Source of the DNA: Lucifuga dentata
Taxonomy: Eukaryota > Chordata > Actinopteri > Ophidiiformes > Bythitidae
Direction of reading: 5' to 3'
NCBI GenBank assembly: GCA_014773175.1
Contig: VXCM01002232.1
Span: 52,535 to 116,534, forward strand
Length of the DNA: 64,000 nucleotides
Positions 21,060 through 31,741 of the stretch are shown here, piece after piece. Under the pieces are notes generated by a model. It did no database searches, had not been told where the DNA came from, and worked only from the letters and a program-made list of their open reading frames with translations. Position 1 is the first letter of the stretch, and every line of letters begins with the position of its first letter. The position numbers and the translations under genes are program-made.

Positions 21060-21222
21060 AGCTGTCAGATAAATGTGATGGAGTACAAAGTACAATATTC
21101 CCTCTGAAATTTACAGGAGGAAAAGTAAAAAGTCTCCAAAATGGAAATACTCAAGTACAGTACCTCTAACAGAGATAAAACACAACATTTTAGTAAATGT
21201 ACTTTTCACTTTGACCCAGATG
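21060..21222 (-). repeat. ACTTAAGTAC-type dispersed repeat copy
   Basis: Best preserved copy here: AGCTGTCAGATAAATGTGATG, CAATATTCCCTCTGAAATTTA, AAATGGAAATACTCAAGTAC, TTTTAGTAAATGTACTTTTC. It is the reverse complement of the motif order at 16.36 kb. Confidence 0.7.
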
Positions 21223-21239
21223 GATTATTTATTTAAATC

Positions 21240-21490
21240 TTTTCTTCCTGAGACACTTTGAGCCTTTTGTTTTCTGACGGCTCGTCACTGATCTATAATT
21301 CATACCCGGTAAAGGGTTAAGCTCATATTTTAGGGAAATGCTATTTGCAGAAAAATCAATTAACGAGTAACAAGCGTGGCTCATCGACACGCTGACGTCC
21401 TCGCTGATACGTTAAAAAATGTTTCCCAAAAAAAGGCAGACAAGGTGTTTGAAGGCAGGCGGATAATTTGATCTGAGTCCAAATTTTAAA
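21240..21490. promoter_or_regulatory. weak candidate conserved noncoding segment
   Basis: Unique DNA with AAATCAATTAACGAGTAAC near 21352 and CGACACGCTGACGTCC near 21384. Mild enrichment only. Confidence 0.2.
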
Positions 21491-21666
21491 ACGTATTAAT
21501 AAATAAATAATGTGCCCCCAACAAAAAATGAATTATTCAGTCACTCAGCCATGAAAATCAAATAATTAAATTATCTTAAAAAATGTTGGCCCAGATATTG
21601 AAATGCACATTTTGGGCAACTAATGACCTGAATCTAAATGGTCAGCAGTTGATTTAGCTGAATTTT

Positions 21667-21669
<3 letters not shown>

Positions 21670-21721
<52 letters not shown>
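21670..21721. repeat. (TG)26 microsatellite
   Basis: Twenty-six uninterrupted TG units, the longest perfect dinucleotide run in the window. Confidence 0.98.
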
Positions 21722-21724
<3 letters not shown>

Positions 21725-21725
<1 letters not shown>

Positions 21726-22290
21726 TTTAAAGTAGAAACTGGATTTGACCCTTTTTTATTTTTACTGGCAGAATGAACTGAACGCGCATTAACATAATCA
21801 AGCAATTTCACACACTGACACTCAAAGTGATATTTAACCAATATTTTCAGAATAAATTCATCAGAATGTGTTTTATTAATGTGGTTAACCTTTGTGCAAT
21901 AACAAGGTACTTTTAGATTCTTACAGTATTATCATGATGTCTTTCAGCAGGATTTTTCAAAAAGCAACAGATGAATTTTGATGAAATTTTGTCAACAGGT
22001 GGAAGTTTGATTAGATTTTGAGGTAAATCTGCATCTTCAACTCTGTAAGACAAGACATTTGTCAACACATTAGTCTGTTAAGAGGAAAAAGTTCAGACAC
22101 CAAACTTAATGAAAAAGTTCTAGCATGTGTATCCTATGATGGACTATTAACAAGGGCAGTTTAGCCAACATCCAAATCTTGATCCAGATCTGAGTTGAGC
22201 TATAGATCTACAAGTTTGGTTGTCAAAACATCTTCAGTCCAGCTTCTTTGCATGACTTCTGCTAGATATCCGATGATCCATACAATAAGT
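21725..22290. other. AT-rich intervening DNA
   Basis: No gene and no recognised repeat. Confidence 0.45.
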
Positions 22291-22347
<57 letters not shown>

Positions 22348-22349
22348 AA
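22291..22349. repeat. (GAAA)14 microsatellite
   Basis: GAAG followed by about fourteen AAAG units. Confidence 0.98.
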
Positions 22350-22505
22350 TTTAAAATTTAAATTTGTTTTTTTTTAAAAAAGGCCAATTTTGAACTTTTG
22401 GGAACCTTTGTATATTATCAGCTGATCATACGTAAACATGTCGGTCTGGTTCAAGTTCCAAGAAGCAGGATTAAAGCAGTTTAAAACCTGGAACATATTA
22501 TAAAA

Positions 22506-22738
22506 TCCTCCATCTTTAAGTTTTTTGTCTATAACTGAGTCCTGTAGGTCTCATTTACTGAAGACAAGTGTTCTAAATTTCATCTTCACCAATGCAAATC
22601 AACTTAGTTTTTGGAATTTCCTGAAAACAGCTTGAAACAGTGAGGATTCTTTCAGTTGTTATAAGAAAATAAGACTTTCTGGACTCCATTACAGACAAAA
22701 TGACTTAAGAATACTGAGAACTGTAATTTTTTGCAGTG
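22506..22738. mobile_element. CACTGCAAAAA-family MITE, left end lost
   Basis: Ends TTTTTTGCAGTG at 22738, preceded by CAGACAAAATGACTTAAG. The left part has the inverted partner CTCCATCTTTAAG and TGTCTATAACTGAGTCC. Internal ATGCAAATCAACTTAG and GAATTTCCTGAAAACAGC match other copies. Confidence 0.6.
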
Positions 22739-22739
22739 C

Positions 22740-23480
22740 AGTCTGAGCTCTGCTACTCGCTGAACTTCTCGTGGTGCGTTTAAAGGTTGCAGGGAGTCCA
22801 CAGTTTTACAGCCTCGCGGAGCAGCAAATAACAGTGAAAAACCTCTGATCTGTTTTCATTCCCACAGCAAGTGGGCTCACCTGTGTCTCCATCTGCAAAC
22901 ATGAGAGCATCCAGCGGAGAATCTGACACTCTGACAGGCTCCGTCTGGGGAATCTGCCCCGTTAGTTTTAGGGAGGAGGAGGAGGAGGAGGAGGAGGAGG
23001 AGATGTCAAACTTGGCCTTTTTAGATTTGCAGGCGGCGGACTGCGGGCGATGTGAGAGCAGCTGTTAGGAAGCCGGGATCAGGATTCTGCCTTGTTTTCA
23101 TGTGTCAGCAATCACACTGCCGACTGTGTTATTTCGCTGGAGGGCACTTGGCATCTCTTTAGCATTTAAGTGGGTCTGGAAGCGCGCCCGGAGATTGGGA
23201 ACCATAAACACATTAAAGAGTGGCTGCTTTTCACCGTCCTGCAGAAAGGTAGACAGCGCGGCCTTTCAACCAATTTCATGCTTCATGTCCAAATTTCAGC
23301 TGTCTGTTGCTGTTGGACGGTTGTGTTTGTGTTGGAAAGAACCGCTCGCTCTTTGCGCCCCTCTGGCTCGTGTTTTCGTACCATGGGTTTGCGGGAACGG
23401 GGTGCTACCAGCTCCTTGCTCTCCCTTGCTCCCCTTAATGCTCCTGTCCTCGCTCGCCCTCCGGACTCAGCCTGTTGGCA
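22740..23480. promoter_or_regulatory. candidate conserved noncoding block with (GGA)10
   Basis: A GC-rich unique island holding the longest open frame in the window (171 codons, 23102-23617), which shows no domain, no family resemblance and irregular composition. A CCCACAG acceptor-like site at 22861-22867 precedes a frame open to 23068. Ten GGA units occupy 22972-23002. Motifs include GGCATCTCTTTAGCATTTAAG near 23149 and ACCATAAACACATTAAAGAG near 23201. An enhancer is more likely than an exon, but an unannotated exon cannot be excluded. Confidence 0.3.
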
Positions 23481-24040
23481 GATCTAAAGAACCTGAGTTC
23501 CTCACCCTGCATCCAGCCTGGATTAGTTCTATAATCTCCCACAGTCAAACCAAGTTAGCAGCAATGTGGCACCATTTGTGTAACAATCACCAGTTTAGAC
23601 TAGTAGTTTGTAGATAAAGAGAAATACCCTGAAATAACCCAAAACGAATTAAGAACATGCATGTTTCTGCATCCATGGGTAGCTAAGAGCCAAACCATTC
23701 CAAAGTAAGTGAAAATGGAAGCAAAATAATTCTATTATTATTTCAGAGATTTCATACCTCCACAATCCATCCCTCCATTTATAAAGCACTCAACATTTTG
23801 GCTCAAAGCTGCTGAAACTTAAGGCAAAGAAGCTATATTTTTCCTTAAATTCCTTGGACAACACTAGCATTTCTTTTTTTTTTTTTTCCACTATACCTAC
23901 TTTTATCACAAAACATATCTGGGTGAACACAAAAAAACAGGTTTCTAATATTCTGCTCTGTGTTGGTCACATTCTTAGCTCATTTGACATAAATCAACAT
24001 AACACTTAAACTTGTCACAAGAAAATTTTGAAAACACATC
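23480..24040. other. intervening DNA, nothing recognised
   Basis: Unique AT-rich DNA with a 14-T run near 23875. Confidence 0.45.
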
Positions 24041-24150
24041 GCAAAATATTAAGGGATGCTGCAAAAAGCTGAGTAGCATGCTGCAGCTCATTTGGTTTAT
24101 AGGTGGCGCTACAGCAGCATCATAAATTTAAATGGCCGTCTGGATTTAGA
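24040..24150 (-). repeat. short dispersed repeat with GGTGGCGCTACAGC
   Basis: The word TATAGGTGGCGCTACAGCA near 24099 is the reverse complement of the TGTAGCGCCACCTATAG word near 42.4 kb. Both resemble a recurrent fish repeat remembered by its GCGCCACC core. Confidence 0.45.
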
Positions 24151-24159
24151 TATTCTCCA

Positions 24160-24310
24160 GAAATGATTATTATCTGAAGCATTATCATTAAAGCAACACA
24201 TGTAGAGAATTGTGCAGCCTGAGAGGAGGGATGAGCTGTCTGGGATGAGCTTTCTAAATGATCATATTTATTGATAGCTTATCAGTATGCTGTGGCGATT
24301 GGAAGAGAGG
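24160..24310. promoter_or_regulatory. weak candidate conserved noncoding segment
   Basis: Unique with GATTATTATCTGAAGCATTATCATTAAAGC motifs (24164-24193) and ATTTATTGATAGCTTATCAG near 24265. Low support. Confidence 0.2.
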
Positions 24311-24775
24311 AACTGAGGTGTTCCGTTTTAAGTGTTACAGCAATAACTGAGTATTAAAAATAACTTCAATATTTTATAAAGCATGTAGAGAAAGATCTGA
24401 TTTTGTTGAAAAAAATGAGATAAAATAATAATTAAAAAACAAATACAAAAATAAAGAAGATTTAAAAGAGATATAGGAAAAGGTGAAACTGTGGGAAACA
24501 CTGTTGTTGCTGCCGTCAAAGAGAGAAGACATGTTTTAAAGCTTTACCTTCTGTGTTTGTGGTACGTAAGGAGTGAGGCAACGTTTTATTCATGTATTTA
24601 TATTTCTTTACTTAAGTCATTAACTCTTCCAAATGATTCTTTATTAAAAAATGAGCACAAACATTGAATTTTCTGCATTGATCTTTGTCAGTTTTGAGGA
24701 AAAGCTTCCATGGGAACAGAAGCGTTGACATGATCATAAAACATTCTGCATCATAATATTTCATTTGTCTCACCT
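24310..24775. other. AT-rich intervening DNA
   Basis: Nothing recognised. Confidence 0.45.
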
Positions 24776-24779
24776 GTCA

Positions 24780-25150
24780 GTCTTTAACGAGAGAGTTTTT
24801 CTCAGAGACCTGTGGGGCTTCGGGCCCTCAGCTCCGCCTCTAATCCTGCTGTCAATCTCCAGGTNGGGGGGGGGGGAGTCCTCAGCAGGATTGGTTGACC
24901 TCTGTCTGGGGGAGGCCCGCCCGACACGCTAATTCCTCTATTGACAGATTGCCAATCAAAGTGGCCTGTGGCGAGTAGGCTTGCATGTTAAATACCTGCA
25001 GCCTCCCACAGCCAAGGGATGGCATAGAGTCCACCAGGCTGTTTCAGCCGATAACCAAACGCTCAGGCCAAACAAACGCTGCTCGAGCGATCAATAACTA
25101 TTCTACACGTTCGCTCAATTTAAAGACTTTTGCTGCTTAAATGTGCCACG
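24780..25150. promoter_or_regulatory. strong candidate conserved noncoding element
   Basis: A GC-rich island with an N at 24865 beside a G11 run. The core at 24925-25020 contains CACGCTAATTCC, the TALE-type TTGACAG at 24941-24947, GCCAATCAAAGTGG (CCAAT plus a TCF/LEF-like ATCAAAG) and CTTGCATGTTAAATACC. No microsatellite within the core, no TE similarity and no frame. Among the best enhancer-like segments in the window by motif density. Confidence 0.4.
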
Positions 25151-25159
25151 AGGTCTCGT

Positions 25160-26380
25160 TCATGTGGAAGGTGGCCATCTCTACGAATGATCCGTGGGCT
25201 CAATATACTTATTTTGTTGATTTGCTATATTAATACATGATAGCAAAATCAATTACTGATGTGGATGTTTGGATGTTAATCAGTCAACAATTATGACTTC
25301 TGGATTGACTATCTGGCATTTAAAATACAAAAAAAAAAAGCCAATTTTGAAATTTTATAAAATGTCAATTGGTATTTCATCATCTTACCCACCAAATGAA
25401 AATGCAGATTAATAATTGATGTTAGCATAATTGTAAAATGCTACTACAGATTGATAGAGAAGTTCTGAGTATGACACATAAGAAAGTGAGCTGCTGTAAT
25501 ATCATTTTTATTGAAATAATTTAACTCCTGAGATGTTTTTCTTTTGAACTTTGATTATAACTTACAACTTCCAGAGGAATGAAACGGTTAAAGTTTTGCT
25601 ATTGCACATGAATAAACTTTATTTGGCAAAAGGAACGACTGAAGAAAGTGAAAATTTTAAAGTCAAACTGGAGGATTGGACCTGAACGTAACTTATTGTT
25701 GGATATTTTATGTTTCTACAATTACCTCAACAGCCAACAGTTTACATTAACTTCTTCTCCTGACCTTAAACAGGAACATTTAGAGATATTTCTGCCAGAT
25801 TTTTCTCGCTCTAACCTCATTTGGTCATTGAAAAGGGAATATTTGGAAGAATCTTTGCCAGATTTTTCCCCAGCATAATTTCCTCTGCAAGACCTCCTGC
25901 CTGCTCCTTGATCCAGTTTGCTATTTTCCCATGACGTTTCCTGTGTGGTTGGGAAGTCGGTGCCAGGATGCGCAAGGGCAGCGAAGTTCAGAGCCACCGA
26001 CGCTTCAGCGGGAATCTTTCGAGCTTCAACGAGACCAGAAGTTCAAAGTGTTTGTGCGTGTATGAGGTAAAACGTGAGGAGAGGCGAACAAAGGCACGAG
26101 GGGTTGTTTTGAGTTTGTAGGGAAGGGGTCGCTCATCACCCAGGTCAACACACAGTCATTTCCCATGAATGAAGCTCTTCCTGGAGTGTATTCAAAAGTC
26201 TTAATCTGTGATCCGAACGTTAGCTAAAGGGTTGTCGCATTCGCAGAATATCTTAACAACCTCTAATTGATTGACAGGACTTGTAAATGCACAGAGTAAC
26301 AGCAGATAACAACTAAATATAAGTTTTCTGATGCTTTTTTAACAAATCTGTTCTTACCAGTAAAATTTGTAAACTTGACA
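25160..26380. other. intervening DNA with a small tandem duplication
   Basis: Mostly AT-rich and unrecognised. At 25771-25805 and 25838-25872 a 35-bp motif is duplicated 67 bp apart, both copies ending in the shared word TGCCAGATTTTTC. They encode a repeated LPDFS pattern in a short frame that has no family features. Confidence 0.5.
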
Positions 26381-26387
26381 GGAAAAC

Positions 26388-26515
26388 ATGGCTGCACGCA
26401 GCTTGGTGGTTAGTGCTATTGCCTCGCAGCAAGATGGTTCCGGGTTTAAATCCTGTCCTGTGTGTGTGTGTGGAGTTTGCATGTTCTCTCCGTGTCTGCG
26501 TGGGTTTCTTCTTCC
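26388..26515 (+). mobile_element. tRNA-head SINE-like repeat, 5' fragment
   Basis: Contains the A-box-like GGTGGTTAGTGCTATTGCC (26405), a degenerate B box in GGGTTTAAATCC (26442), then GTGGAGTTTGCATGTTCTC (26470) and GTGTCTGCGTGGGTTTC. It is the first of two copies in tandem orientation 340 bp apart. Confidence 0.7.
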
Positions 26516-26745
26516 TTCCTTCCTTCATCTTCCCCTAAATGCAGATTTGATTTGAGAATTCAGAGAGAAGTAAAGTTGGTTGAGTTTAAAGAGTCCTCAA
26601 TGTTTCACTCAACGATCAGGCAAACTGACACGGAATTTGGTTCAGACTTCCGTGATCCCGTGAAGATGAATCCTAATGACCTAATGCAGATACACTTACG
26701 AACTACAGCTCATGATAAGTCACCAAGTTGTCATCAGCTGCACCT

Positions 26746-26932
26746 TGAGTGGCTTAGGGTTAGCACTGTTGCCTCTCAGCAAGAAGGTCATGGATTTGAA
26801 TCCAACTAGGTCCTTTCTGTATGGAGTTTGCATGTTTTCTCCACGTCTGCCTGGGATTCCTCCGAGTGCTCTGGTTTCCTCCCACCTCCAAAGTCATGAA
26901 GGTTAGGTGAGCTGGAAACTCTAAATTGACCT

Positions 26933-26972
<40 letters not shown>

Positions 26973-27083
26973 AGCCCTGTGATAGACTGTTGACCTGTCC
27001 AGGTATACCCTGCCTCTCGCCCAATGACCCCCGAGATGGGCTCCAGGCCCCCACGACCCTCAATAGGCAAAGTGGCTATGGAT
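26746..27083 (+). mobile_element. tRNA-head SINE-like repeat, longer copy
   Basis: Has GGGTTAGCACTGTTGCCTC (A-box region), GGATTTGAATCC (B-box region), TGGAGTTTGCATGTTTTCTC, CCTCCCACCTCC, then GATAGACTGTTGACCTGTCC and CCTGCCTCTCGCCCAATGAC. The order matches a very common fish short interspersed repeat. A (GT)18 run at 26936-26971 sits in the middle. The expected GGAT-rich tail appears only at 27237, after about 150 bp of unrelated sequence. Confidence 0.8.
26936..26971. repeat. (GT)18 microsatellite inside the SINE-like copy
   Basis: Uninterrupted GT units at the point where related elements carry a short GTGTGAATG stretch. Confidence 0.97.
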
Positions 27084-27236
27084 TTTTAAAATTTTATTTA
27101 TTTATTTTATTTGACAATGAGAGACATAAAAACAGACAAATCTTAAACGATGACACAAAAAAGTTCAAGACTTGTTTCCAATGTGGTCCTTGATATATAG
27201 TCTGCATATACAGTATGTATGAATGTATGGATGAAT

Positions 27237-27259
27237 AGATGGATGGATGGATGGATGGA
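27237..27259. repeat. (GGAT)5 tail
   Basis: GATGGATGGATGGATGGATGG-type units, the usual 3' tail of the SINE-like repeat. It is separated from the body by an inserted segment at 27085-27236. Confidence 0.9.
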
Positions 27260-27329
27260 ATGCACAGGAAAATACCCTTAATGATACCAGTAGTTAGGCT
27301 ATGATGGGTGGTATTAGAAAAAAGGTCAC

Positions 27330-27440
27330 AGGGTCATTAAAAACAAGAGGGTTCATCCTCTGGTGAGTATGAACCTATGCTCAATAAATTTCATGAAAAT
27401 GACAATTCCAAAGGTTTGGATTATAAAGAGACCAATTAAC
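27330..27440. repeat. possible fragment of the TTAGCATGCTAA-type repeat
   Basis: The words GGGTTCATCCTCTGGTGAG and AATTTCATGAAAATGACAATTCC resemble the GGATTCATC...ATTTCATGGCAAT part of that dispersed repeat. No TTAGC cluster is attached. Confidence 0.35.
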
Positions 27441-27539
27441 TCTGCCAACCTTATGCCCAAAACAGCTATGTGAGCAGATTTCAATAAACAATCACTTCTC
27501 TTTGAAACTTTCAGCCATTTTTCTGGTTGTCAGTGACAA

Positions 27540-27700
27540 AAGTTAACATTGCTGTGCCCCCCCCCCCCNCCCCCCCCCCCCACGACTTTTGGAAGTATTG
27601 CATCTTGCGAACATGTTCTATTTGAGGACATGCAAAAACCAAAAGAATGCAGGATATGTGTGGCAGCCATCATGTGTACAGATATGTGTAGCTAATACCA
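27540..27700. repeat. dispersed repeat with poly(C), paralogue of 38.4 kb
   Basis: A C run with an N at 27569 is followed by GACTTTTGGAAGTATTGCATC, CGAACATGTTCTATTTGAGG and GGCAGCCATCATGTGTA. The same order, again after a C run with an N, is found at 38434-38640. Confidence 0.65.
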
Positions 27701-28055
27701 AGCGTGCACCAGGCTTTGTGCTCCGCCTCTTAACAAAGAAAAATAACTCCAACAAAAGAAAGAATTCCTCTAATCTCTCAAACACTCAACATGGACATAT
27801 GATGATATATGAGAATAAACAGCGTGTTTTCAAACAAAAACATCTCAATTAGCAGATCCAGAAAAGGCCACCAAACACATTAATAAAACCAAACAGTGTG
27901 TCAGTAGCTCTTTATCAGTTATTGTTCACCAAGTCAGATTTAACAGAGCAGCTCAGAGGATAGCAGATGGTGAAAGAAACATAAAACATGAAATAACAAC
28001 CCCTTTATTATTGTGTTTTGTTTTTTTTTTATTTTACCAGTTTGGTTGAGGAGGT
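27700..28055. other. intervening DNA, nothing recognised
   Basis: A-rich, unique, no motif cluster. Confidence 0.4.
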
Positions 28056-28059
28056 GAGA

Positions 28060-28400
28060 AAGTGGCTTTGTAGCCTGTCAGAAGGCTTTTCACTGGAAAT
28101 GAATTACATTATCCATGTCAGACAAGTGTTGGAGCAGAGAGCAGGAAATAATTACTGCTGGAAGTAATAAGTACCAGTGTCTTAATGGGATTCAGAGTTT
28201 GTTTAGAGCTCGGTTAATGTGTCTATTATTAGAGCCGCGATATTGAATTGGCTGTATGTTTTCGACCGCTGTAAAGCAGGAGGAGGATAATTGTCTGCTG
28301 CTCCGCCACTGCGTGTAACAATAATAGGATGTAATAATGATCAAAGGATCATCAGGCTGCCTGTATGAAAACACCACATAAACCACTTACAAAGACATGA
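28060..28400. promoter_or_regulatory. candidate conserved noncoding element
   Basis: A unique block dense in ATTA and GATA/TALE-type words: GAATTACATTATCCATGTCAG (28100), AGGAAATAATTACTGC (28143), CGGTTAATGTGTCTATTATTAG (28212) and GTAATAATGATCAAAGGATC (28331). It ends before AT-rich DNA. Confidence 0.35.
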
Positions 28401-28673
28401 TGACTTACTTCGCAGCTGTGTCACTGCTAGAGGTTATTTTCCTGAAATTGAAGGCTGGATGGATTTTAAATGATTTGTATATTATGGTTTTATTTACTAA
28501 GCCCTCTGCTGTAAAAAAAAAATTACCATAGGTACTGCAAAATTTAGCTCCACGGCTTATTTTTTTGTTAGCTCAGCATCATAAAGGCGTGATATAAATG
28601 AGCGTAGGCACACGTTAGTTAATTTGAATACACTGCTACTAATAACAACCAGGGTCCATATTCAGAAAATATC

Positions 28674-29271
28674 TTAAAGGACCATACTGGTGATTTTTTA
28701 TGTTTAAAGGACCATACTGGCAATCGTGTCTCTTTGAGCCCAATATATACAACCTGCTTACACATTATTTTACAGATAACAATTTCCCAAAATGTACTAT
28801 TTATCCCTTCTTTCCAGACTGCCATTGGTTTCAGTTCATTCCAGTGCGATATAAAAATCAATTGGTACAGTCTTGAAATGTGCTTGAGCCACATGATCCA
28901 TCACAGTGAACAACGTGTCTATGATTTTTGGTCAAAGTAACTTTATTTAACCAATCCAACACAGAGCTGCATGGAAGATGATGTAAGTCTCCAGCAGGGA
29001 ATATAGTCCCGGGAGAAGACAGCTTTTACCGAGAAATTAAAATGACCTTCTCTTCCATAAACATGCATTTCATATGTGTTAGAAGGAGAAATGCTGAATA
29101 TGAGGTGGATGTATTGCCTGAACATTTAATTTTGAAAGATTAGAGAATTTTACAAAATAACAGGAAAAATAAAATATGGTTTTATGTTTTGGAAATTGTC
29201 AGTAACATAAAGAGTATGCCGGTAATATTTATTGGGCTTCATGATGCAAAATTGACAGTATGGTCCTTTAA
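28674..29271 (+). mobile_element. TTAA-MITE copy, subfamily A, with duplicated left end
   Basis: Runs from TTAAAGGACC to GGTCCTTTAA. The left terminus appears twice: TTAAAGGACCATACTGG at 28674 and TTTAAAGGACCATACTGG at 28703. Internal GACTGCCATTGGTTTCAG, AATATAGTCCCGGGAGAAGA and GAGGTGGATGTATTGCC confirm orientation. Poor inner-right match indicates divergence. Confidence 0.88.
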
Positions 29272-29440
29272 CAGGAAGGTTTAGTGCCATCTAGGAGGAC
29301 CCCTAGTGGTAAGATGAGATACTTTGTGGCCCCTGGTTTAACTTTCAGACTGATTACTGCGACCAGTTCTCATGCTTGATAAGTTGGTTCTCATTGTGTG
29401 TGTGTGAATCATAAAAACAATGCTTTCTGTAGTGGCTAAT

Positions 29441-29475
<35 letters not shown>

Positions 29476-29477
29476 AG
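29441..29477. repeat. (CA)n microsatellite
   Basis: Fourteen CA units, one T interruption, then three more. Confidence 0.95.
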
Positions 29478-29626
29478 ACGGGTGGCCTGCTGCTAAATGT
29501 CAGCTCGGCCCATATGTCCCCCCTTCATTCTGCAGCTGCCAATTCTCTGCTCATCCACCAATCAGGAGCCAGAACTGGGTGGAGGTGAAAATCCTCAGAG
29601 TCACATTGGTGCAGTATGGCTCTGAA

Positions 29627-29627
<1 letters not shown>

Positions 29628-29672
<45 letters not shown>
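29628..29672. repeat. (CA)22 microsatellite
   Basis: Uninterrupted CA run about 150 bp from the preceding CA array. Confidence 0.98.
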
Positions 29673-29674
<2 letters not shown>

Positions 29675-30805
29675 TCACTGCAGTAACAAAAAGAGCCTGG
29701 CAGGGTTGAACACCTGCTCAGAGAGAGAAGTTAACCTCATGAACTCTGATTTCCCCCTTAAACTTCTCTGTAATTAGTTTTACAGTTGGAAATTTTACCC
29801 TCACTGTATCTCATAACCACGTATTAACTATCAACTTGTCTCAGCTCTTGAGTCACAAATGTCTAACCATTTTTATGGCTGCACTATTCTATCAAATGGA
29901 AATATTCCAAACATCTGTGCATCATTTTACACACATTTCCTCAAATGCATGTAGATGTACAGTATGCACAGATATAATAATATATCTTAATATTATACTT
30001 TTTAGACGTATTGCTCTTTTTGCTGTTGCTGTTATAATTACTGTCACTAAATCTTTGTTAAGAGTTGTAAGTGGGAGGAGTTTTTCAGGTGGTCCTTCTC
30101 CATTACAATCAAAGTGAGTCTGACAACGAGATGAACCACAGTAACTTTTCAAAACTGCTCCTTTATGATCTCCTCTGCATTGGTTTTCTGCATCAAATGT
30201 AACTTTTCTGTTGAAGGTGAAAAAACGAGCCTGAAGGAAGACGCAGGTACAATGCAAAAATCACCTCAAACCTTTTTTTTTTTTGTTGTTGTGTGAGAGT
30301 TAGTGATATGTGCACACATACATGTATGTAAATGAACAATTTGAAAACAAACTTTGATCTAACATTACTGAAAAATAAAAAGTCCAATTTGGTTGTTAAC
30401 TTACACTGGTGCAAAAATTATATGATTATATTTAAATAAGATTTTCACTGCTCTGTCACCATCAGCTGAAGCACTTCCAAGTCTAAGATGCATATGATGA
30501 TGGTTGAATCATCCTTGAGAAAAGAAAATGTCTTTTTTTTTTTTTTCAGTGTTCAGTATTTTGCAGTATTTTGAACACAGATGAAAATGAGGGGAGGCCG
30601 TCAATAATCAAAATCCAAGTGGAAATCAGAATATCAGGTTCACTATAACCAGTCAGTAGTTTCACTGTTTGTCACTTTTTTTTTTTTTTAACCTACTTTG
30701 GAAAATGCTGGTTTTCACTTGCAGCTCATTTTATATTCATGGTTGTTGTCAGAGAGCTGTCCTCACCACTAGAGGACCTTGTTGAAACACAACAACCCAA
30801 AAGTC
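29675..30805. other. AT-rich intervening DNA
   Basis: Nothing recognised beyond T-rich runs at 30271, 30534 and 30678. The overlapping 93- and 111-codon frames (29836-30257) look spurious. Confidence 0.45.
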
Positions 30806-30809
30806 ATAA

Positions 30810-30846
30810 ATAAGTTATTTTTATTTTTATTTTATTTTATTTTTTT
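30810..30846. repeat. (TTTTA)n repeat
   Basis: Seven loosely perfect TTTTA/TTTTTA units. Confidence 0.9.
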
Positions 30847-30992
30847 AATGACATTACAACATTATTTATGACTTTAAATCTGTAACAACCAGAGATAAAA
30901 AATAAATTTTTCGATTAATTTCGATTAACATAAATGATTCCATTATCAATCATAAAATACAAAATTGATCTTTTTAAATAGATTTTTAATTG

Positions 30993-31085
30993 AACGCTAG
31001 TAGCATAAATAACACTAGTAGCTTAAATAACGCTAGTAGCATAACTAAGCTTAAGTAACAATAGTAGCTTAAATAACGCTAGTAG
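30993..31085. repeat. 18-bp minisatellite inside the hAT remnant
   Basis: About five units of AACGCTAGTAGCATAAAT-like sequence, alternating CATAAAT and CTTAAAT endings, with one shortened unit. Confidence 0.85.
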
Positions 31086-31741
31086 TGTATGTTCTGTGTG
31101 ACGTAGCAACTACTCTACTATGGAAAGCGTAAAAGACCAAGTTTGTATTAAAATCAACATGGCGTCTGTGACTCTGGTGTCTTGGCAGAAGTGGGGATGT
31201 AATTCTCGGCAGGGATACAGGTTTCAGCACAACACCGGCACCTCTAAGGCTTAGAGCCGATGTTTGGAGTAATTCTGGCTTTCAAAAGCAAAAGGACACA
31301 AACAAATCCGACAAAAGTAAAACCATTTACAAAATATAACTTGGAAGTAAATTTTTGTGGCAGCACAACAAATTGTTGAGGCGTCACACCATCACCGTAA
31401 AGTCTGTAGCACCGACACCCGAATGAAGATGACGGTAGAAAATGCATTGACTAACAAGCTGCCATCTGCCTCACCTCCAGCCAAAAAATAAATAAATAAA
31501 TAACCAAGTCGTTAGTATTTTTATATGCAAGGATATGCGTCCTTACAGGTCGTGACAACAAGGGATTTAGGAACATGCTTAAAATCTTGGAATCATGGTA
31601 TGCTGAGCAACACCACAACACGTTAGTGAGGATGTCAAAGAGAGCATCAGAGCCAAAAGGTTAGCCTGAATGTATTTCCTTTAATACACTCATTAAGTTT
31701 TCAAGATATATTTTGATAGAATGTCTTCATTTTTTATACAA

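Noticed and set aside
23102..23617. 171-codon open frame as a gene
   Set aside because: Longest frame in the window but no domain, no signal, uneven composition and no splice context; it overlaps a likely noncoding element.
26405..26455. A functional tRNA gene
   Set aside because: A- and B-box-like words are present but degenerate, no cloverleaf can be drawn, and the downstream sequence is the SINE-like body.
30271..30300. Polyadenylation-like or tRNA-like signals near poly(T)
   Set aside because: No cloverleaf, no A/B boxes; only a T run.
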